From NCBI GenBank assembly GCA_024640385.1, contig JAHEFC010000059.1:1-13740 (forward strand): 13,740 nt of DNA, written 5' to 3'. Numbering within the stretch: the first letter of the stretch is position 1; each line of letters begins with the position of its first letter. Below, in pieces: positions 6,441-13,740 of the stretch. The notes under the pieces are model-generated. The model was not told the origin of the DNA and did not search any database. It saw only the letters and a list, made by a program, of their open reading frames with translations. The position numbers and the translations under genes are program-made. This DNA is from Sphingobacteriales bacterium. GTDB taxonomy: Bacteria > Bacteroidota > Bacteroidia > Chitinophagales > Chitinophagaceae.

Positions 6441-8123
6441 TTATCTGGTCATCAGGGAAACGATCACAGGTCCCCAGGCCGTCAGGATGATATTCCCCAG
6501 TGCATACGGTATCGTATAACCGAGAACGGGCATTTTGCTCTGAGCTGCATCCTGTATGGCTTTCAGGGCTGTTGTGGTAGTTCCGGCTCCAGACTGCGAA
6601 CCCAATAATATCACCGGGTTCATTTTCAGCAGGTATCGTCCGGCCAGTAATCCAATGATGTGGGGAAGAACTGCCACCACCAGACCGGAAATTAAGATAC
6701 TGAACCCTGTTTTTTCAATGCCTGACACTACGGTTGGGCCTGCCCCAATACCTACAATGGCCAGGAAAGTTGCCAGTCCCATTGTGTCAAATATCCAAAG
6801 TGCGGCATCGGGGATCTTTCCGAATGCCGGGGTTTTTGAATGGATCCATCCAAAGATCAGGCCCATGAAAAGAGCACCACCACTGGTACTCAGGGTGATC
6901 ACGATACCTCCCAGCTCGATGGACAATAGGCCAATAAGCCCCCCCAGCACTATACCTGTTCCCAGGAAGATCATATCCGTGTCGTTGGTGGTTAATTCTA
7001 TGAAACCAAGTTTGACGGAAGCCCGGTCAATATCTTTTTGCCTTCCCGTTACACTCAGGATATCACCATTTTGAAGTATGGTCCCTGCTTCAAATGGCAA
7101 CTCCTGGCCGCCCCGGACCAGCCTGTTCAGCATGATACCCTGGCCATATTCGTCCCCCACAGACTTTAATGTTCTGCCGGTAGCCACTTTATTTGTCACA
7201 ACAATGTTTAGTTTGGCCATGGGAAAATCCAGCAATTCTTTATCTATTACCTCATCTCCAATATTTGCAAGCTGATTCAGCATTACCGCTTGTCTCGCTG
7301 ATACAGCAACGATATCGCCTTCCTGGATCATGGTATTTGGATCAGGATCCAGGATCGCCCCGTTTTTTCGAATGCGTTGAATGAAGATCCTTACACCGGG
7401 TATACTGTTCTCAATTTCTGCGATGGTCATATTATTCCAGGGCTTTCCGCTGATCCGGAATGACCGAATCGTCCATTCTTTATACGCTGAATTGATGTCT
7501 GCTCCGGCTTCACTCAGGTCTCCCAATTTCGCAGCCAGTTTTTTGCTTTCTTCTTTCAGGTTAACACCGAGAATTTTGGGAGCCAGGGTGGAAAGGAACC
7601 ATACCAGGGTAGAGGTTCCGATCAGGTACGATACGGCATACGACACCGGTATGGCATTGATCAGTTCTTTCTTTTCCGCATCAGGCAACGAAAGTTTATT
7701 GATCGCATCGCTTGCTGTACCAATTACAGTCGATTCAGTAAATGCTCCTGCCAGTAACCCGGCCGCGGTACCCACATTATAGCCCATCAGTTTTGAAACG
7801 AAAAATGCAGTCAACAGGCAGGACACAGTAATGATAACAGTCAGGGCTAACTGTGGCAGGGCATCTTTTTTTAAACCGTAAAAGAACTGAGGACCTACTT
7901 TATAACCTGTGGCAAAAAGGAAGAGATCAAAAAAGATCAGCTTGACCACCGGTGAGATCTCGACATGCAACTGACCAATCAGCATACCTGCAAACAAACA
8001 CCCCAGCATGGGCCCGAGCTTGAAATTGCCGATCTTTATAAGTCCGATGCCAAAACCAAAGGCCAGGGTCAGGAAAACAGTTAGTTCCGTATGTTCGCGA
8101 AATATATTAGCGACCGTATCCAA
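6441..8123 (-). CDS. AspT/YidE/YbjL-type antiporter with two RCK_C domains
   Basis: A 560-aa inner-membrane protein of the aspartate:alanine exchanger (AAE) family. Two homologous membrane halves, about 15-185 and 385-560, flank a long cytoplasmic part with two TrkA-C/RCK_C domains (about 215-285 and 300-370). The duplicated family motifs are AGLLAGAFTESTVIGTASDA (121-140) in the first half and GSQSGAGTTTTALKAIQDAA (508-527) in the second. The size matches YbjL, YidE and AspT (about 540-560 aa). Known members exchange carboxylates, but the substrate here is not predictable. The start is the TTG at 8121-8123: the next ATG is at residue 39, inside conserved sequence, and no better upstream start is in frame. 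It is followed after 20 bp by the SulP gene. The 73-bp leader holds an 8-bp inverted repeat. Confidence 0.9.
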   Translation of the reverse strand: MDTVANIFREHTELTVFLTLAFGFGIGLIKIGNFKLGPMLGCLFAGMLIGQLHVEISPVVKLIFFDLFLFATGYKVGPQFFYGLKKDALPQLALTVIITVSCLLTAFFVSKLMGYNVGTAAGLLAGAFTESTVIGTASDAINKLSLPDAEKKELINAIPVSYAVSYLIGTSTLVWFLSTLAPKILGVNLKEESKKLAAKLGDLSEAGADINSAYKEWTIRSFRISGKPWNNMTIAEIENSIPGVRIFIQRIRKNGAILDPDPNTMIQEGDIVAVSARQAVMLNQLANIGDEVIDKELLDFPMAKLNIVVTNKVATGRTLKSVGDEYGQGIMLNRLVRGGQELPFEAGTILQNGDILSVTGRQKDIDRASVKLGFIELTTNDTDMIFLGTGIVLGGLIGLLSIELGGIVITLSTSGGALFMGLIFGWIHSKTPAFGKIPDAALWIFDTMGLATFLAIVGIGAGPTVVSGIEKTGFSILISGLVVAVLPHIIGLLAGRYLLKMNPVILLGSQSGAGTTTTALKAIQDAAQSKMPVLGYTIPYALGNIILTAWGPVIVSLMTR

Positions 8124-8131
8124 TATGGTTG

Positions 8132-8198
8132 ATTTAAGGTGTGAAAAGGCTTCCTTAAATTACGCCAATTATTCTGTTTTGATCTGCTGATTTAAATC
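8132..8198 (-). promoter_or_regulatory. Inverted repeats in the leader of the antiporter gene
   Basis: ATTTAAGG (8132-8139) and CCTTAAAT (8153-8160) are perfect 8-bp complements with a 13-nt spacer, lying 9-37 bp before the TTG start. A second palindrome GATTTAAATC (8189-8198) overlaps the stop codon of the DUF2490 gene. The first could fold in the mRNA or bind a dimeric regulator, giving separate control of the two transporter genes. No T tract follows, so it is not an evident terminator. Confidence 0.4.
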
Positions 8199-8997
8199 AT
8201 TCTTCGTGATGTTCCGGCAGATGAACTCTTTTGTTTTCTCCTTTCCATCCTCCATTATAGTAGAAAAATAAACGAATGGTATGGTTCATATCGTACTGGT
8301 AGCCCGAACTCCTTTGCTGGTACACATTCATGTAGCCAAAATCATAACTTAAGCGGGAATTGATATTCTGTTTGATACCTATAAAGATCCTGTTCTGGTC
8401 CATGGTATTGTAAACCACCTCTTTTCCAAAATTCAGCAGTACTTCGTCGGCCACTACCAGTGAAGGCATACCTGGGTTCTTAAAAACAGGAAAGTTGAAA
8501 CTAAGCAGGTAGCGGACCCTGTTAATGAATTTTGTATCGCCCGTTCTTGTGTCGTTCTGGATCTTCTGGATCCATCTTTGTTCATTCCTGAACCTTTGCG
8601 TGATCATGGTTTTCCCGGAGCTGGTGCTGAACAGGAATTGCTCATAGATCCTGTTCTCATTGACCCAGGTTTGCCATCCTGATTGCGACGGAGAAAGCCA
8701 GGTATGCGCATATCCTGCTTCGGCGGTCATTTTTTCCTGGATCCAATAATTGGCACCCAGTCGCAGGAAATAAAACCTGGGATCTTTAAATGCTATGGTA
8801 CTCCGATAGTGAAAATCACCAAGCATGCCCCATCGTTTGGAAAAGCGATAAGTACTGTTGATACTCAACCAGGTCTGTGCATGATGAGTAACTTCTTTTT
8901 TCGTTTGAGCATTGGTTTCGTCAGGATAAGCCAGGATCAACACAAAAAGAGTAATGAATAACCTCAAATGGCCCTTCAGTTTCTTACAACTCATCAT
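8197..8997 (-). CDS. DUF2490 exported protein, probable outer-membrane beta-barrel
   Basis: About 266 aa, with a signal peptide: basic MSCKKLKGHLR, a hydrophobic core LFITLFVLILAYP, and likely cleavage after TNA before QTKK. The mature part has alternating aromatic beta-strand patterns (FYFLRLGANYWIQ, FGYMNVYQQ, IRLFFYYN), QRFRNEQRWIQ and FINRVRYLLSFNFPVF, which fit DUF2490 proteins of Bacteroidota, predicted small outer-membrane barrels of unknown role. The ATG at 8995-8997 is preferred; a TTG in frame at 9001-9003 and an ATG at 8992-8994 are alternatives. It starts 8 bp after the kinase-isomerase stop codon, so it is almost surely translated from the same mRNA. A link to sugar or anion passage through the outer membrane is possible but not shown. 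Confidence 0.85.
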   Translation of the reverse strand: MMSCKKLKGHLRLFITLFVLILAYPDETNAQTKKEVTHHAQTWLSINSTYRFSKRWGMLGDFHYRSTIAFKDPRFYFLRLGANYWIQEKMTAEAGYAHTWLSPSQSGWQTWVNENRIYEQFLFSTSSGKTMITQRFRNEQRWIQKIQNDTRTGDTKFINRVRYLLSFNFPVFKNPGMPSLVVADEVLLNFGKEVVYNTMDQNRIFIGIKQNINSRLSYDFGYMNVYQQRSSGYQYDMNHTIRLFFYYNGGWKGENKRVHLPEHHEE

Positions 8998-9005
8998 CTT
9001 CAATT

Positions 9006-11672
9006 TTATTCATCTTTTACAGAGGCGATCACAACCCTGGCTGTTTGCGGTCCGGTATTGATCAATTTATATTCTGCTGCCGCTGCAGGTATAACGAAAG
9101 TCTCCGCATAATGAAAGGTTTGCACCAGGTCATCTGTCGCAATATCAATTGCTCTTCCCTCTACCAGCATTCCAATATGGCATTGCCCATTCGTTGTGAT
9201 ACTGACCTCACCTGAAAATTCATATCTCTCTATTCGATAGAAATGTTCGGGGTGGGTGGGAAGGAGGTATCTCGACATCCTGCCTGTACGTTCGATCAAT
9301 TCTGGTTTTGATACGAGGTGATCAGCCACCCATTTCCCTTTCCGGTCGAAATCCAGGTTATTGAAAGCATGGCCGATATTGATCGGGCGGGGTTTGCCTG
9401 TTAGGTCAAGCCTTTGCCAGTCGTACATCTTGAATGTGAAAATATAGGGAGTGCTGCTGATCTCTAATACCATATTGTTCATGCCTGACGCGTGAATGGT
9501 ACCATTCGGGATCAGGAACAGATCGTGTTTATTGGCGGGGAATGTCTGCACATATTCCCTGACGTTCAATTCCGTTCCATTATGCTGTGCATCTTCCAGT
9601 CCGGCCCTGAATTTTTCCGGGTCGATATCATCCTGAAACCCAAGAAATACTTCCGCACCGGGTTTGCAATCAAGGATATAATAAGTTTCATCCTGTGTGA
9701 AAGTTTCACCAAAATGTTCCCGTATATAATCAGTGCGTGGGTGGCATTGAATGGAAAGGTTACCTCCATCGAAGGTGTCCAGAAAATCAAACCTGATCGG
9801 GAACTCATAACCGAATCGATCTGCGGCTTTTCCCAAAACTTTTACGTTGTCATGATACAGCAGGAAATCAAAGGATATTTCCAGCAGGTTTTCGTTCTGC
9901 TCCAGCACTATGCCGTTCTCAGGCGTTATCAGTTCAAACGACCACGCATAGTTGATCTCTTCCTGATAGAGGCCTGTCAGTTTTTCTTTCATCCACTGCC
10001 CGCCCCATACTCCGGCTTCAAACCAGGGCCTGGCCCTGAATGCATGCTTCAATACCTGGTCCAGGGCAGTTCTCAGATCCTTACCGTGCATCCATGAGAT
10101 CTCGGACACCCTTTGTTCATCAATAATAACATCTATTTCGGGGAGTAAATTCTTTTTATGTTCATTCAGTACAGGCCAGTCTACGAAATAGAAACGCTTG
10201 TACATCTGGGTGTTTTCATAATGCGTTGCTGAACCTAGATTATAGATAGACCGGGCGCGCATACGGTACTGGATCTCATTTTTGGGAAGGTCGAGATAAA
10301 TGAGCTTACCGATCCATCCGCATAGTGCAGCGCCTGTGCCATATACAATGTTCATTCCTGCATCTTCATCAGGGGAGATGAGATTCAGTTTGTATTCATC
10401 AAAAAAATCCTGAATGTTTCCTGTAAATCTTTTTCCAAAAACAGGATCATCGCCATTCAGACTGCCTGTGATCATGGTGTTGATGGTATCTTCGGTTTTC
10501 AGGCATGCTCTAATATCGAACCAAAGCGGTTTTACCCCAAGCTTGTCCAGGTGCATATTCAGGTTCTCCCTGAAATTGTCCCAGATCACGCCGCCGAATC
10601 CATCGATGATCACCGTTTTTTCTGTACTGAGTTCGCGCGCCAGGGTTTCGAATCCGGTTAGAACGGTTCCTTCTTTTATTTTGAAAGCCGGGAAGATCTC
10701 ATACCCTCCTGAATTGCGGGTGGCTGGCCTTTTCAAAGGCAAAATCGGCTGACTGGTTTTGCGTATTTTTTGTTCCTCCATCTGATTTTTTGTTTGTTGT
10801 GCCAGAAAGGCGGCCCCCTCTATGATCAGCTGTTCTGTGTGGTGGCAAACATGAACTGTAATATCTGCTCCTGATCCCGACAGATGTTGTTTGAAAGATC
10901 CACCAAACAGCTCCCATGTTTTTGTAAGGTTTCCTCCTGCGATCAGTGCGGTGCTTTTTGATCTGTTGATCCAGGGTGCCAGGAAACTGGCCAGGTTTTT
11001 GCCAAATTCTTCAAAGATATGTAGCGCCCTGGGATCCGTTTTTGCCAGCTCTGCCAGTTTTTTTACTGATGAAATAGCTTCACCTGTAGCATGCTTGTAT
11101 GCTTGTAAGAACCAGCGGGAAGAGAAATAATCATCCGCCAGGGCATTTTTAAATGGTTCGTTGTAGAACATGCCTGAGGCTGGAATATTCTCATGTTTTC
11201 CTGTAATTGCGCCATTGATAATGAAAGTTGACCCGAAGCCTGTGCCAAGAGTAATGCAGATGACGTTCTGGTCAGCTAATGCAAAATGCCTGTAAGCGCC
11301 TTGTGCAAAGCATTGCGCATCGTTGAAAAAATAGAACCTTGCCCTCTTGTCCAACCCGGTAAAGGTTTTCAGCGCCTCGCCGAAATGCAGGCCGAAACAG
11401 TTGCCAAATTTGCCCCCCACGCCGTGGATCTCAAAGATGCCCTGGGGATAGTTAAATGGCCCGGGCATGGCAATTCCCACACTGATCCTTCCATCCAGAT
11501 CCCTTGTCAGCTCTTTGATAAGATCGGCAACAGAACTGATGATCTCACCAGCTCCAGCTGTTGAATTGATGGGTTTATTGACCAAGGGGCCAGAAGCAAG
11601 TTCATGCGGCCTGACCCGGGTTCCGGCTACATGACTTCCTCCAATATCCAGTCCTACCAAATATTCTTTCAT
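9006..11672 (-). CDS. Fusion: ROK sugar kinase + unassigned domain + class I mannose-6-phosphate isomerase
   Basis: An 888-aa cytoplasmic protein. Residues 1-293 are a ROK kinase: GLDIGGSHVAG (7-17), AMPGP (68-72), catalytic NDA with Asp118, and LGTGFG (142-147). The CxCGxxGC zinc motif of most ROK kinases is missing after residue 160. Residues about 320-545 are a domain I cannot assign; it has strand-like stretches (TVIIDGFGGV, NIVYGTGAAL, KLIYLDLPK) but no Walker A loop. Residues about 546-888 are a class I phosphomannose isomerase with metal ligands Gln642 and His644 (IQCHP), Glu662 (QDETYYI) and His727 (IPNGTIHAS). Together they would turn mannose into fructose 6-phosphate in one polypeptide. 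Met298 lies at the domain border behind an A-rich stretch and could start a free 591-aa isomerase. First gene of the minus-strand cluster, divergent from the GH38 gene. Confidence 0.88.
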   Translation of the reverse strand: MKEYLVGLDIGGSHVAGTRVRPHELASGPLVNKPINSTAGAGEIISSVADLIKELTRDLDGRISVGIAMPGPFNYPQGIFEIHGVGGKFGNCFGLHFGEALKTFTGLDKRARFYFFNDAQCFAQGAYRHFALADQNVICITLGTGFGSTFIINGAITGKHENIPASGMFYNEPFKNALADDYFSSRWFLQAYKHATGEAISSVKKLAELAKTDPRALHIFEEFGKNLASFLAPWINRSKSTALIAGGNLTKTWELFGGSFKQHLSGSGADITVHVCHHTEQLIIEGAAFLAQQTKNQMEEQKIRKTSQPILPLKRPATRNSGGYEIFPAFKIKEGTVLTGFETLARELSTEKTVIIDGFGGVIWDNFRENLNMHLDKLGVKPLWFDIRACLKTEDTINTMITGSLNGDDPVFGKRFTGNIQDFFDEYKLNLISPDEDAGMNIVYGTGAALCGWIGKLIYLDLPKNEIQYRMRARSIYNLGSATHYENTQMYKRFYFVDWPVLNEHKKNLLPEIDVIIDEQRVSEISWMHGKDLRTALDQVLKHAFRARPWFEAGVWGGQWMKEKLTGLYQEEINYAWSFELITPENGIVLEQNENLLEISFDFLLYHDNVKVLGKAADRFGYEFPIRFDFLDTFDGGNLSIQCHPRTDYIREHFGETFTQDETYYILDCKPGAEVFLGFQDDIDPEKFRAGLEDAQHNGTELNVREYVQTFPANKHDLFLIPNGTIHASGMNNMVLEISSTPYIFTFKMYDWQRLDLTGKPRPINIGHAFNNLDFDRKGKWVADHLVSKPELIERTGRMSRYLLPTHPEHFYRIERYEFSGEVSITTNGQCHIGMLVEGRAIDIATDDLVQTFHYAETFVIPAAAAEYKLINTGPQTARVVIASVKDE

Positions 11673-11766
11673 AACTACACTGATATAATCGATGATTTTT
11701 GCAAGTTTTTATCAGCTTTTCATTGTGTTGAAGATATTACCTTCCCGCCGTTCTAATACAAATGCC
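11673..11766. other. Divergent intergenic region between fusion gene and GH38 gene
   Basis: This 94-bp A/T-rich gap must hold promoters for both directions. I find no exact TAnnTTTG box on either strand. The closest plus-strand candidate is TAATAC at 11754-11759, with TTG at 11728-11730, which is weak. No convincing operator dyad is seen. Confidence 0.35.
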
Positions 11767-13740
11767 ATGAGAAGTTCTAACCTCGCCATTCTTTTTACTG
11801 CCTTAACTCTTTTTTCAAGCCGTTTCATTTTTGCCCAGGCTACTGTTCCTGTATTTGGTCAGCAGAAGCTGATCAACGGATATGTCAAAGGGATCAGTGG
11901 TGAAACCATTCCCTATTATTCGGTATATCCCAAGTATGCAAAGGAAGCATTGTTGACCAGGGCTTCTGATGGGAAGAAATCAATAGAATGGATGACAGAT
12001 GTCATCCCGCAGGATACCAGGGGGGAGTACGCCTATTTCACCTGGATCGCGGCGCATTCGTCTGGTACCAGCAGCGGTGAACGGAGCTTTGATCTTTATA
12101 TTAACGATACATATGTGCTGAGTTTTACTACACAGGCTAAACAATATCCTGCCTATTGGAGTTTTGGTGCAGCCGACAGCACCCGAATGGTTTTTGAATT
12201 GAAAACCAAAGACGGGGCCAGTGATTCTCATGGGATGGCTTACCTGCGAGTGCCGTTGTCAAAATATAAGCCCGGCACTTCACTCAAGATCAGGGTGACC
12301 GGAAAGGAACAGCAGAGTAACGACTGGTACATGACCTTTAAATATGCGTTTGAAGAAAAACTGGAAGTCCGCCCGCTGCCGTTCGTGCTGAAAGAAGGGG
12401 CAAGCCAGCCCATTCGTTTTGTGGTGCTTCATTTTGGGAATACAGATATTTTAACGGTGAGTATTGCTGATAAAAAAGCCGGACAGTTCGTAGTGAACAA
12501 TGGGTTCAATGTTTTTGATATTCCGGTGGCTTCGGTTCAAACTACTACCAGGCTCCCGTTTAAGGCCAGTGTAGGTAAGATACTTTCGGTGGACAGCTTC
12601 ATTACGCTGAATCCGGTGGCCGACAGGGAGATCAACCTGGTCCATCATTCCCACACTGATATAGGGTACTCCCATATACAGGAAGACGTGATCAGGATAC
12701 ATACCGGCAATATCCGCCGGGCTATGAAGCTGATCGAAAAAACCAATAACTATCCCTCCGGAAGCCAGTTCATTTGGAATATTGAAAGTGCCTGGGCGGT
12801 GGAGAATTTCTTTGACTCATCTTCTGAAGCAGAAAGGAAACAGTTTATTGAATACGTTAAGAACGGGCGGATTGTGGTAGCCGGCACTTATGCCAATGTG
12901 CTTACAGGACTTGCCTTACCGGAGGAACTCAGCTGGAATTATGAATATGCATCCAGGCTCAGGGATAGTTTAAAGATCCCTGTGAAAACAGGAATGATGA
13001 GTGATATACCCGGCATGAGTTGGACCACGGTATCGGCTATGGCGAAAAATGGGATCAGGTATTTTTCAAATGGTCCCAATTATATTGGTACACCGCCTTA
13101 TATGGGCGACCGGATCGGGACAACCTTGATGGAGCAGGGGAATAAAGCATTCTGGTGGAAATCAGCATCCGGGAAAGACAGTGTGTTGTTCTGGACCTGT
13201 GGTAAGGGATATTCCTCCTGGCATGGAGTTCCCGAAGGTGGTGTTGAAGAAAGGGGAGAAGATAAGATCGCTGACTATATGAATGAACTTGATACCATCG
13301 GGTATCCCTACAGCATGGTACACTGGCGATATAATATAGTCGCGGATAATGGTCCTACCGACAGCAGTATATCCGATTATGTGCGAAAATGGAATCAGAA
13401 ATATGCGAGGCCGCAACTGGTACTTGCCAATGTGACGGATATGTTTGAACGATTTGAAAAGAAATATGGTACTAAGATCACGGTACTGAGCGGAGATTTC
13501 ACGCCTTATTGGGAAGATGGTGCTTATTCCACTGCGAAAGAAGAAGGTGATGTACGACTGGCCAGCCAGAAGATCCTGCTGCTGGAAAAGATCGCCGGGC
13601 AGGAAAAAGTTATGTTGGACCCGGTGTCATTATACAGGGCCAAACGTGGTGTCGTATTGTTCCAGGAGCATACCTGGGGCGCATTCAACAGTGTTGGCGA
13701 CCCGGAAAATGCCTTCGTTGTGCACCAGTGGGCTTATAAG
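11767..13740 (+). CDS. Secreted glycoside hydrolase family 38 (alpha-mannosidase-like), 3' end beyond window
   Basis: The frame is open from the ATG at 11767 to the right edge, 658 codons, so the C terminus is missing. Residues 1-23 are a signal peptide (hydrophobic NLAILFTALTLFSSRFIFA, cleavage A23|Q24), indicating export. Residues about 24-275 look like a beta-rich accessory region. From about 288 the GH38 catalytic domain begins, with HHSHTDIGY at 293-301; His296 and Asp298 are the expected zinc ligands. Asp413 in MMSDIPGMSW is the likely nucleophile and zinc ligand, and His635 in EHTWG the last ligand. GH38 enzymes are retaining zinc-dependent alpha-mannosidases; the substrate here is inferred. 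The motif HTDIGY differs from the usual HNDPGW, so a GH38-related specificity is possible. It is divergent from the mannose kinase-isomerase gene, which supports a mannoside-use role. Confidence 0.83.
   Translation, partial: MRSSNLAILFTALTLFSSRFIFAQATVPVFGQQKLINGYVKGISGETIPYYSVYPKYAKEALLTRASDGKKSIEWMTDVIPQDTRGEYAYFTWIAAHSSGTSSGERSFDLYINDTYVLSFTTQAKQYPAYWSFGAADSTRMVFELKTKDGASDSHGMAYLRVPLSKYKPGTSLKIRVTGKEQQSNDWYMTFKYAFEEKLEVRPLPFVLKEGASQPIRFVVLHFGNTDILTVSIADKKAGQFVVNNGFNVFDIPVASVQTTTRLPFKASVGKILSVDSFITLNPVADREINLVHHSHTDIGYSHIQEDVIRIHTGNIRRAMKLIEKTNNYPSGSQFIWNIESAWAVENFFDSSSEAERKQFIEYVKNGRIVVAGTYANVLTGLALPEELSWNYEYASRLRDSLKIPVKTGMMSDIPGMSWTTVSAMAKNGIRYFSNGPNYIGTPPYMGDRIGTTLMEQGNKAFWWKSASGKDSVLFWTCGKGYSSWHGVPEGGVEERGEDKIADYMNELDTIGYPYSMVHWRYNIVADNGPTDSSISDYVRKWNQKYARPQLVLANVTDMFERFEKKYGTKITVLSGDFTPYWEDGAYSTAKEEGDVRLASQKILLLEKIAGQEKVMLDPVSLYRAKRGVVLFQEHTWGAFNSVGDPENAFVVHQWAYK

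Overview
The window looks like a chromosomal segment of a Bacteroidota bacterium, probably close to Chitinophagaceae (lineage is inference). Supporting signs are Bacteroidota-type promoter boxes (TAnnTTTG), starts without Shine-Dalgarno sequences and often with A-rich leaders, an exported DUF2490 protein, a signal peptide ending A|Q on a GH38 enzyme, and palindromic repeats built from GCAGGTTGCAGGTT words.

Positions 1-1800 carry no convincing gene. They hold two diverged copies of a composite non-coding module. Each copy is a G/T-rich array of degenerate repeats of about 19 bp, followed by a conserved tail of about 137 nt that ends in the palindrome GTAGATCTAC. The tails are exactly 1315 bp apart and align without a gap. 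Between the modules lies a sequence with several potential hairpins, a 52-bp direct repeat and a strong bidirectional terminator. A third GTAGATCTAC overlaps the stop codon of the first real gene. This is the least explained part of the window.

Positions 1804-4708 hold cystathionine beta-synthase (minus strand), then a divergent alpha/beta hydrolase and a VIT1/CCC1-like membrane protein (both plus). The 110-bp gap between the first two holds a large inverted repeat and two facing TAnnTTTG boxes. Each box lies 4-5 bp from its start codon, which suggests leaderless mRNAs on both sides.

Positions 4726-11672 form a probable minus-strand operon, read from right to left. It encodes a large fusion protein (ROK sugar kinase, an unassigned middle domain, class I mannose-6-phosphate isomerase), an exported DUF2490 protein, an AspT-type antiporter with two RCK_C domains, and a SulP anion transporter with a STAS domain. 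From 11767 a secreted GH38 alpha-mannosidase-like enzyme is transcribed the other way and runs off the right edge.

The right half reads as a mannose-use locus (inference). The exported GH38 enzyme would release mannose, the ROK part would phosphorylate it, and the isomerase part would convert mannose 6-phosphate to fructose 6-phosphate. The roles of the DUF2490 protein and the two transporters in this are open.
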